Assembly: GCA_903871335.1 (NCBI GenBank)
Contig: CAIQGE010000015.1
Span: 1-64,000, forward strand
Direction of reading: 5' to 3'
Origin: an uncultured Actinomycetes bacterium
GTDB taxonomy: Bacteria > Actinomycetota > Acidimicrobiia > Acidimicrobiales > RAAP-2
Length of the DNA: 64,000 nucleotides
Under the pieces are notes generated by a model. It did no database searches, was not told where the DNA came from, and worked only from the letters and a program-made list of their open reading frames with translations. A program made the translations under genes and the position numbers. Every line of letters starts with the position of its first letter. Position 1 is the stretch's first letter. This document shows, one piece after another, positions 25,519 to 32,336 of the stretch.

Positions 25519-26648
25519 TTCGTAGGACCGCACCGCCAGGGCTCGGCGAGCACGCGGTCGATGGCCGCCACGGATTCACGAACGCGGGCTTCGCGGTCCG
25601 CACCGGTGACTTCAATCCAGGGCGTCTTTTGTTCGCCGAGCGCCTGACGGAACATGTCGGTCATCTGCTCGCGCACGTGTTCTCCGTCGCGAACACCGTC
25701 TTGTTCGAAATCAACACCCTCGTGATTGGTCAAGATGTACAAGGCGCGCGGCTGATGTTGTGAAAATGCCGCCACGTCCGCGGTTTGGTGTCCGAGGTAA
25801 CGCTGCTGCCAGACGAGGGACGCCCACGAATCGGTGTCGCACAACATCAAAGGACCACCGACCGCGGCGGCCTCGTCTTCCAAGCGGTTCTGTTCGCGAA
25901 CGATGTCGATGAAGTCTTTGTCCGACCATTCCACGTCCCACATCGTCGGTTCGGGTTCGTCGAGTAGCGCTCGCTCCGCGCGTAGCTTGTTCAATTTGAT
26001 CCACGACATGTCGCGTCCGAACTCGCGACACCATTGGGTCAGTCCATAGGGACCACCTCGTCGTCGATACTCTTCGCGCAGTCGCTTGACGAGAGTGGTG
26101 GTGCCCGTTGATTCAGCACCCACGACCACCACTCGTTTCGCCATCCAACCGCGCACTGACGGTCGCATGTCGTCCCAGTGGCTCACGGGGTCGCGGCGAA
26201 TATCAGAGGACGAGTAGAAGAACGGTTCACGAGAGTTCCCCAGGTTGACCAGGTGGGCACCAAAGCGACGGGCGAGCTCGGGTCCGTACGCGGCGGGAGT
26301 GAATACGGCATCCACGGGAACCGTGATGCCGGTCTGATTGATGGCGTCACGGAAAATCCGTTCGTGCAAGTCCCAGATGGCGGCGTCGGTGTAGTTGACC
26401 GGATGCGGGTCGTACGCGCCGATGATGGTCACGTGGGGAAACCAGACGTGCGCCTCGCGCAGCCACGCGACTCTCGTCGCGATGGGAATGGCTTCGCGTT
26501 CGGAACCGGTGACAACAACCGTGACGTTGCGTGAGGACCGAGCGGCCGTGTCAATGAGGAAATGGTGGCCTTCGTGGGGTGGATTGAATTTCCCCACGAT
26601 CAGGCTGTGCGCCGCCTTCACGTTGGCAAGGCTAGACGAGAGTTTCAC
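25515..26648 (-). CDS. nadR: NadR-like NMN adenylyltransferase / NR kinase
   Basis: The 377-residue protein has an N-terminal nucleotidyltransferase (GKFNPPHEGHH with HxGH at 25-28, and FYSSSDIR near 145) and a C-terminal kinase-like domain starting at residue 171. Together they would turn nicotinamide riboside into NAD. There is no N-terminal DNA-binding domain, unlike enteric NadR. The P-loop reads GAESTGTTT at 177-185, so Thr takes the place of the usual lysine, which raises doubt about kinase activity. The GTG start has AGGAGAG upstream. Confidence 0.85.
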   Translation of the reverse strand: MKLSSSLANVKAAHSLIVGKFNPPHEGHHFLIDTAARSSRNVTVVVTGSEREAIPIATRVAWLREAHVWFPHVTIIGAYDPHPVNYTDAAIWDLHERIFRDAINQTGITVPVDAVFTPAAYGPELARRFGAHLVNLGNSREPFFYSSSDIRRDPVSHWDDMRPSVRGWMAKRVVVVGAESTGTTTLVKRLREEYRRRGGPYGLTQWCREFGRDMSWIKLNKLRAERALLDEPEPTMWDVEWSDKDFIDIVREQNRLEDEAAAVGGPLMLCDTDSWASLVWQQRYLGHQTADVAAFSQHQPRALYILTNHEGVDFEQDGVRDGEHVREQMTDMFRQALGEQKTPWIEVTGADREARVRESVAAIDRVLAEPWRCGPTN

Positions 26649-26660
26649 AACTCTCCTCTG

Positions 26661-27269
26661 TCATCGCGCGCGAAGACTGGTGAAGTACGTCCACGGTTTC
26701 GGACCAGGGGTGTACCGCTGAAAGGTATTCGTGATGTTCCAACCCGCGTTCGTCACTATGGCGACGGGGTCTCGCGTGAGGTGACAGCCGTCGGCCAGTC
26801 GTCGCTCGATGGGGTCGAGCCGGTGCTGCCAGCGTGCAACGTTCTCGTCGGGCGCACGACCATGCTCGACAAGCCGTAGTTCGCCGCCGTCGCGCACAAC
26901 TCGACGCAGTTCGCGAGCCGCGAGGTCGGGGTCGGGAATGGTGCAGAGACTAAACGTCACGACCGCGTAGTCAAAGGCGTCGTCCGGGACGTCGAGTTGC
27001 TGACCATCAAGGCCGCCCCAGAGGACGGGGAAGGAGGCTGCGTCGATACGGTTCTGCGCCCGTTGCCGCATGACGGACGAAGGTTCAATGGCGGTGAGCT
27101 CGGTGACGCCGTCGGGGTAGAGCGGAAGGTTGCGACCCGCGCCGAATCCGATTTCAATGACGCGACCGTGGACTTCTTCCACGCAACGTCCCCGCCACGC
27201 GCTGAGCGCGGCCGGGGAACAGACCGTGTCGATAACACGCGGTGCAACGTGGCGCCGGTAGAAACCCAT
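26661..27269 (-). CDS. Class I SAM-dependent methyltransferase
   Basis: The 202-residue protein has the SAM-binding motif VIEIGFGAGRNLPLYP near residues 37-52, an acidic residue after strand 2 (TAIEPS), and a DYAVVTFSLCTI motif IV region. It resembles UbiE/METTL7-like small-molecule methyltransferases; the substrate is unknown. The start ATG at 27269 is preceded by TAGTTT at six bases, a leaderless pattern. It lies 13 bases upstream of the divergently packed but same-strand 27283 gene's end, so the two may be co-expressed. Confidence 0.8.
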   Translation of the reverse strand: MGFYRRHVAPRVIDTVCSPAALSAWRGRCVEEVHGRVIEIGFGAGRNLPLYPDGVTELTAIEPSSVMRQRAQNRIDAASFPVLWGGLDGQQLDVPDDAFDYAVVTFSLCTIPDPDLAARELRRVVRDGGELRLVEHGRAPDENVARWQHRLDPIERRLADGCHLTRDPVAIVTNAGWNITNTFQRYTPGPKPWTYFTSLRAR

Positions 27270-27282
27270 AGAGAGAAACTAC

Positions 27283-28392
27283 TCAGGCTTCCGTTTCACT
27301 CGGTACACGCCAGGTCGCGCCGCTGGGCGTGTCCTGCACCTCGATGCCACCGTCGACGAGAGCTTGTCGAAGTTGATCCGCCAGGTCGAACTGCTTCGAG
27401 TCACGAGCCAGGGCCCTGGCGCGCAAGACACCTTCGACCAAGGGTGCGGGGTCAATCCGACCTTCGCCTCCCGTCGCGGCGCGGCGCGTCAATTGCGCAA
27501 CCGCGAGCGCGGCGTCGGGCCCACCGGTAAGAGCGGTGGTCGCGAGAACGTCGATGTCCGACAGGGCTGAGACGGGAGAGATGACGAGTGGCGTACGTGC
27601 TGTCGTCGGCGCCGCCTGCAGTTCGCTGAGCGGCACGAGGTCCGTCGCCGAAAGTGTTCTCACGAAATCCCCGGAGCGCCAATAGGCATTTCCTCGACCT
27701 CGCACCTGGAGCGTCTGTGCGGCGAGATCAATGATCACCGCCGTGTGTTCGTCGACGCCCAGTGTGGCGACGTCGGGGTCGAGCATGTCTTCCATCAGCC
27801 GAAGGCGACGTTCACCCAAATAGCAACATCGGGTGTCGTGGTTCTGTCCCTCCGCGTTGTCGTAGTGAGGAATCACCACGCACCGCAGTCCGAGACGACC
27901 GAGAAGATCGAGGCCCGGAATCCAATGGGGCGATTCGCCGACTTTGTAGATTTCGTAAATGGGCGCCGTAAAGGCGCCGAGCGTGAGGGCTGCCGCCGAC
28001 GCGAAGGTCACCACACCGTTGTTGGCCAGAACCGTTTCGAGCGCGTCGGTGAAGTCGAGAGTCGACCATTGTTTCACGGCGTAACTCGGACTTCCCGGTC
28101 CGGCGAACACGAAGTTGGCGGATCGGACGGCGTCGAGATACTGCGCACGCTGAAGTTCACTGGTGGCGTCACGATGCACGAAGGTGGCAGGGTCCAGCGA
28201 CACCTGCAGCGACGTCGCGAAGTAGTCGAGAATCTTCTCGGTAAGCTGCGGAACATTCTCCTGAAATCCGAACGGGGTGTCGAGCAGGACACCATGAACT
28301 CGATCAAGGCGTGAGAGGACTTCACGGTGAACTTTCACCATGTTGGGGGCCGTTTCGCCGGAGCCGAGGATCACGAGGGTGCCGAGAGTCAC
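27283..28392 (-). CDS. Peptidase S51/cyanophycinase-like domain fused to CysS-type C-terminus
   Basis: Residues 1 to about 215 resemble the class I glutamine-amidotransferase-like fold of peptidase S51 and cyanophycinase: TLVILGSGET at the start, FAGPGSPSYA, and VTFASAAALTLGA where S51 enzymes have the nucleophile serine in GTSAGA. The exact nucleophile context is altered. The last 50 residues (RARALARDSKQFDLADQLR, then GIEVQDTP and WRV) closely match the C-terminal helical domain of cysteinyl-tRNA synthetase, including the cysS of this window. Function is unknown. I start at GTG 28392 because TACGCT lies six bases upstream; an in-frame extension of 38 residues overlaps the neighbouring promoter. 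Confidence 0.72.
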   Translation of the reverse strand: MTLGTLVILGSGETAPNMVKVHREVLSRLDRVHGVLLDTPFGFQENVPQLTEKILDYFATSLQVSLDPATFVHRDATSELQRAQYLDAVRSANFVFAGPGSPSYAVKQWSTLDFTDALETVLANNGVVTFASAAALTLGAFTAPIYEIYKVGESPHWIPGLDLLGRLGLRCVVIPHYDNAEGQNHDTRCCYLGERRLRLMEDMLDPDVATLGVDEHTAVIIDLAAQTLQVRGRGNAYWRSGDFVRTLSATDLVPLSELQAAPTTARTPLVISPVSALSDIDVLATTALTGGPDAALAVAQLTRRAATGGEGRIDPAPLVEGVLRARALARDSKQFDLADQLRQALVDGGIEVQDTPSGATWRVPSETEA

Positions 28393-28470
28393 GATGGAAG
28401 CGTAGGGGTCCGGCGCGTCGCGTGCTGCAGTGACGGGTGCCGTCAGCGCGAGCGTTGCTAGGTTTTGGAT

Positions 28471-28917
28471 ATGGCGAATTCCATGGTGATCAGAGTGCGA
28501 GAGCAAACCAAGGGGGCGCCCGGTATTGCCACCGTGCTGTGGGCCATCGCCATGGCGGTCTCCCTCTTCGGCATCCAGGCTCGACTGGGTCGGTCATTCT
28601 TCGAAGTGTTCGCACTCGTGTGCACGGTGCTGCTCGGCGCGTACTTGGGCTGGCACAAGAGAACGGGAACGGTCTTTGTTGCCCCGTTTGTGTCGTGGCT
28701 CTTCGCCTGGGTTCCCTTGATCATCGCCGAGATGATCCATGACGGCTTTTTCAAGGGCCTACTCTTCGGAGCTTTCTGGGTCACTTTTGGTTGGGTGATC
28801 ATCGGTGGCGCCGAGCTCGTGGTGCTTTTGGCAATCGCTGTGCCGTTCCGAGTTCTCTCGGGTCTCGTTCACCACGATCAGACGGTCATCATTGATCGTC
28901 CGGTGGATTTTTCCTAG
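28471..28917 (+). CDS. Small four-helix membrane protein of unknown function
   Basis: The 148-residue product has four hydrophobic segments at about residues 18-35, 43-60, 70-88 and 97-122 and a short polar C-terminus. I do not recognise the family. ATG 28471 follows TAGGTT (28459-28464) by six bases, arguing for leaderless transcription; an alternative TTG lies two codons earlier. It diverges from the S51-like gene and converges on the TetR gene with a CTAG stop overlap. Confidence 0.65.
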   Translation: MANSMVIRVREQTKGAPGIATVLWAIAMAVSLFGIQARLGRSFFEVFALVCTVLLGAYLGWHKRTGTVFVAPFVSWLFAWVPLIIAEMIHDGFFKGLLFGAFWVTFGWVIIGGAELVVLLAIAVPFRVLSGLVHHDQTVIIDRPVDFS

Positions 28918-29540
28918 CCGCGATCGACGCGGAACGCCCCAAAGGCACGCGAGACGACGCTCCAATAGTCGGTGAGGTCGCCTTCGCGTCCAGGATCAAA
29001 GTCCCAGAGCGCCAGACCCAGCGCGACACTGCGCAGCAAAAGAGAGAGCGATCCCGCGTCAACCGTCGGATCAATGATGCCCTCACGCTGACCGCGTTCG
29101 ATCACGCGCATCACGGCATTGTCCATGATCTGAAAGCTCTCAGATACTTCTCGACGGAGGTGTTCGTCGTGCGAGGTTGCGGCCATCGCGCGAAGACGAA
29201 CCAGGCGATGTTCGCGAAGGTCGCTGGTGGCAGTCAGACCAATGATCAATTCGAAAAAATCGTAGATGTCGAGCATCGACGTGAACGCGGGGTTGTCATC
29301 ACTGAGGAGTACGTCGAGATCCTCAGCCTGCACTTGAAGTGCGCGGACATAGGCAGACGTGACGATGTCTTCGCGATCCTCAAAGTACCGATAGAGCGTC
29401 GGAATGGTGACTCCCATATTGGACGCAAGATCCTTCAGCCGGAAGCCAGCAATGCCGTGAGTCTTGAGAATCTCAACTGCTTCACTCAGAATCGAGTCGC
29501 GGGTGAGCGGAAGCCTCTCACCGGAATCGGCCATTGCCAT
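28914..29540 (-). CDS. TetR-family transcriptional regulator
   Basis: The 208-residue protein has an N-terminal TetR DNA-binding domain (LSEAVEILKTHGIAGFRLKD, then TIPTLYRYFEDRE) and an all-helical ligand domain. The start could be either of two ATG codons at 29540 and 29534; a frame extension upstream is not supported. A promoter with TAGAAT and an inverted repeat lies 30-60 bases upstream, suggesting autoregulation. It follows, on the same strand, the SRPBCC and F420-oxidoreductase genes, which are possible targets. Confidence 0.85.
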   Translation of the reverse strand: MAMADSGERLPLTRDSILSEAVEILKTHGIAGFRLKDLASNMGVTIPTLYRYFEDREDIVTSAYVRALQVQAEDLDVLLSDDNPAFTSMLDIYDFFELIIGLTATSDLREHRLVRLRAMAATSHDEHLRREVSESFQIMDNAVMRVIERGQREGIIDPTVDAGSLSLLLRSVALGLALWDFDPGREGDLTDYWSVVSRAFGAFRVDRG

Positions 29541-29568
29541 GGGTACCGTGCTTCTTTCACAATTGCAG

Positions 29569-29601
29569 GTGACTTCGCAATGAGAGGTCACTGAAATTCT
29601 A
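29569..29601 (-). promoter_or_regulatory. TetR promoter and candidate operator
   Basis: A minus-strand TAGAAT -10 (29601-29596, preceded by GGC) lies just upstream of an inverted repeat, GTGAC and GTCAC at 29569-29573 and 29587-29591 with a 13-base spacer, placed at about +1 to +25. This position suits self-repression by the adjacent TetR protein. The upstream 40 bases include an A/T run that is unusual for this GC-rich DNA. Confidence 0.45.
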
Positions 29602-29680
29602 GCCCCAAATAAAAAAACTTTAGGAAACGAACATTTCAAATATCTCGGAACTTGAGGACTGGGGATCCTTCTAGGTCAGC

Positions 29681-30124
29681 TCACGACGTGAGATTTCCTT
29701 CCAAACGCTGCAAATTCTTGCGCCACACGAATTGGAGAACGGGTCGCGCCAGCGTGGCACCAATGGGACCGAGCGCCCACCACGGAAAGCGAAGTGACTC
29801 TTGCCACGTGAGCACGCAGGTGTCGTTCGGACCATCGAGCACAGTAAATTTCCCGACACCCGTCACGAGTCCTTGGTGAGTCACCCCCATTTCCCGGCGC
29901 TCCACCCAACTCGTGATCGTCATGCGATCCACCGTGACGAAGGGGCCGATCTTGGTGCGACAGCGAAATGATGTGCCGACGCCCTCGCGTTGGTCTCCCT
30001 CAAATTCAATGCTCTCGGCATCCGCCATCCATTGCACGTGGCGATCAATGTGACGAAGCTCCTCCCAAAGGATCGTGGCGTTCACGGGCATGGGGTGGGA
30101 GATGGTGATCGCGCCGGCGCTCAC
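29681..30124 (-). CDS. SRPBCC (START/Bet v1-like) family protein
   Basis: The 147-residue product has the pattern of polyketide-cyclase/SRPBCC proteins: ITISHPMPVNATILWEELRH opening, alternating beta strands, and a long C-terminal helix (ALGPIGATLARPVLQFVW) forming the lid of a hydrophobic cavity. Ligand unknown. GTG 30124 overlaps the stop of the oxidoreductase gene (GTGA), so the two are translationally coupled and may act on the same substrate. Confidence 0.75.
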   Translation of the reverse strand: MSAGAITISHPMPVNATILWEELRHIDRHVQWMADAESIEFEGDQREGVGTSFRCRTKIGPFVTVDRMTITSWVERREMGVTHQGLVTGVGKFTVLDGPNDTCVLTWQESLRFPWWALGPIGATLARPVLQFVWRKNLQRLEGNLTS

Positions 30125-31029
30125 GACGGGAGCGCCGCACCCAGGGCCCGCCACTCTTCAGTGGGGACCACCGAAAGGTCGGCGCCGAGAACCTGCAAGC
30201 ACACGTGATCGGCACCCGCCTGCTGGTGTTCGTTGACCCGTTCCATGATCGCTGATTCGTCGCCGTGGACAACAAGCGCGTCGCACAGTCGATCACTTCC
30301 ACCTCGGACGAAATCCTCCTCGCCGAAACCGAGGCGGCGCCAGGAGTTTCGGTAATTCGGTAGACCGGTGTAGATCTCGAGGTGGGCGTGGGCGCGACGA
30401 AGGAATTCATCTCGTGATTCGCCGAGCACGACCGCTTGCTCCACGCCAACGAACTTGTCGCCTACCGCGGCACGCGCAATGGCGGTGTGCTCCGGTGTCA
30501 CGAGGTAGGGGTGTGCGCCGTCGGCTTTGGTGGCTGCGACCTGCAGCATCTTCGGTCCCAGGGCGGCGATCACTTTGGCGTAGGGGTGTTGACCTTCCGG
30601 TGAGAAATTCGGGGCAGCGTCCATGGCCGAGAGGAACTCGCTCATGTTCTCGACGGGGGTGGCGTACTCGTGGCCCCGCAGGCGTTCGACGAGCGGGCGG
30701 TGACTGACGCCGAGGCCCAGTAGGAAGCGGTCGTCGTACGCCGCGTTCAGAGTTCGCGTGGCCGCCGCGGTGCTCACGGCGTCGCGAGCGAAAATATTGG
30801 CAATGCCGGTCGCGATCACGATCGACGACGTACCAGCCAGGAGCAAGGAAGCGCTCGTAAAGGATTCGCGCCCCCACGCTTCGGGGATCCACATGGCGCT
30901 GAATCCGAAGGATTCCAACTCGCTCGCTACTTCTGCGGATTGTTCCGGCGGCAGTGACTCGTGCGTGGAGGTCCAGATCCCAACCGTGCCGTGAAGTCGG
31001 GACAGTGCGGTGGTCGTTTCGGCGCTCAT
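30121..31029 (-). CDS. LLM-class F420-dependent oxidoreductase
   Basis: The 302-residue protein is a luciferase-like monooxygenase-fold TIM barrel of the actinobacterial F420-dependent type. Visible markers are VGIWTS at the first strand, ESFGFSAMWIPEAWGR, IATGIANIFARD, and FLLGLGVSHRP. These proteins transfer hydride between F420H2 and organic substrates. The ATG at 31029 is seven bases from a minus-strand TAGGCT. It is the first gene of an operon with the SRPBCC protein and probably the TetR regulator. The esterase gene diverges from the same intergenic region. Confidence 0.85.
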   Translation of the reverse strand: MSAETTTALSRLHGTVGIWTSTHESLPPEQSAEVASELESFGFSAMWIPEAWGRESFTSASLLLAGTSSIVIATGIANIFARDAVSTAAATRTLNAAYDDRFLLGLGVSHRPLVERLRGHEYATPVENMSEFLSAMDAAPNFSPEGQHPYAKVIAALGPKMLQVAATKADGAHPYLVTPEHTAIARAAVGDKFVGVEQAVVLGESRDEFLRRAHAHLEIYTGLPNYRNSWRRLGFGEEDFVRGGSDRLCDALVVHGDESAIMERVNEHQQAGADHVCLQVLGADLSVVPTEEWRALGAALPS

Positions 31030-31091
31030 GGTGCTGAGCCTAGGGAGAATTGCCGACGAATGCGGCGCCGCACAACAATGGAGGTGTGGTC

Positions 31092-32336
31092 GTGGTTGTG
31101 ACTCTCTTTTCTTTGTTTCTCCTCGTGAGCGTGCTCACGGCGCTTCGTCCCGGGCGGAAGGGCATCGTCAAGATTCTCGCGTATCCCGTGGGGTGGGCGG
31201 CGGGTGAACTGGCATTACAGGCGATCGCGATGCAGTTGGCAACCATTGGTTTTCTGGTGTGGTGGCAGTGGCCCCAACGAGAGTGGCTGTCGACCACGTT
31301 GATCGTGATTTCTGTCCTCGTCATTCTGTGCAATCTGATCTTGCTGGGCGTGCAGTTTCATTCGCGCTCTGTCGTGGCTCGCGCGATGTCCCGTGAAGCG
31401 AGCGAACCCCTCACTCTCGGCCGGCCCCGTGACGACCGTTTCGGTTCGTGGTGGCGAACGCTCCTCCAGATACCGCTGCATCCCCGTGACCTGCTCGTGC
31501 AGAGCAATGTCCCCTACGGCCCACTCAAGCGACAGCGTCTCGACGTGTGGCGTTTGTCCACGACGCCGCTCGATGCCCCGATCATCTTTTTCGTTCACGG
31601 TGGCGCGTGGATATTTGGCGACAAGCGAGAACAGGGTCGCCCCATGCTGCACGAGTTTGTGAGTCGAGGCTGGATTGCGGTTGCGATGAACTACCGATTA
31701 GCGCCCAAGTATCGTTGGCCGGCCCAAATCGAGGACGTCACCCGCGCACTCGGATGGATCAAACAGTCGGCCAAGTCCTTGGGGGGAGACCCCGAGCGCA
31801 TCGTGATCGCGGGAGGTTCTGCGGGCGGGCACCTCGCCGCTCTCGCCGCGTTGTGCGCCGACGATCCGCAGTGGCGACCTCCAGGTTTCACCCGAGTGAC
31901 TGACTGGTCCGTGCGTGGTTGTATTTCCCTCTACGGCGTCCTCGAGATGACGGGCGACGACGTGGCCTGGGACGGGCACGGTGACAAATTGCGGGACCTT
32001 TTGGAGAACACCGTCGTGGGAGTCCCGGTCGAAGGCCATGACGATCTCTATCGTTCGTTGTCTCCCGTTGAACGCATCACTCCGAACGCGCCCCCGTTCC
32101 TCGTCATCCAAGGAGGAAACGACACCATGGTGGACGTTCACGTGGCCAGATACTTCGTCCAACGTTTTCGTGAAGTTGCTACGGCGCCCATCTATTACGT
32201 CGAAATTCCCTTGACGCAGCACGCCTTTGACGTCAGTGCATCACCTCGCACGTCCGCGACGGTACGTGCGGCGGTGGCTTTCGCCGAGCACGTGACGTCG
32301 AGGTCACGTGAGAGCCTCAATTCACCGCAAACGTAA
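31092..32336 (+). CDS. Membrane-anchored HSL-type alpha/beta hydrolase
   Basis: The 414-residue product has two to three N-terminal hydrophobic segments (about residues 1-80) followed by a hormone-sensitive-lipase-like esterase domain. The oxyanion motif HGGAW and nucleophile elbow GGSAGG are clear; the acid and histidine are likely in GGNDTMVD and QHAFD. I chose GTG 31092 because GGAGG (31080-31084) sits seven bases before it; an in-frame TTG at 31050 gives 14 more residues. The 3' end overlaps the convergent valS gene by 20 bases. Confidence 0.8.
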   Translation: MVVTLFSLFLLVSVLTALRPGRKGIVKILAYPVGWAAGELALQAIAMQLATIGFLVWWQWPQREWLSTTLIVISVLVILCNLILLGVQFHSRSVVARAMSREASEPLTLGRPRDDRFGSWWRTLLQIPLHPRDLLVQSNVPYGPLKRQRLDVWRLSTTPLDAPIIFFVHGGAWIFGDKREQGRPMLHEFVSRGWIAVAMNYRLAPKYRWPAQIEDVTRALGWIKQSAKSLGGDPERIVIAGGSAGGHLAALAALCADDPQWRPPGFTRVTDWSVRGCISLYGVLEMTGDDVAWDGHGDKLRDLLENTVVGVPVEGHDDLYRSLSPVERITPNAPPFLVIQGGNDTMVDVHVARYFVQRFREVATAPIYYVEIPLTQHAFDVSASPRTSATVRAAVAFAEHVTSRSRESLNSPQT

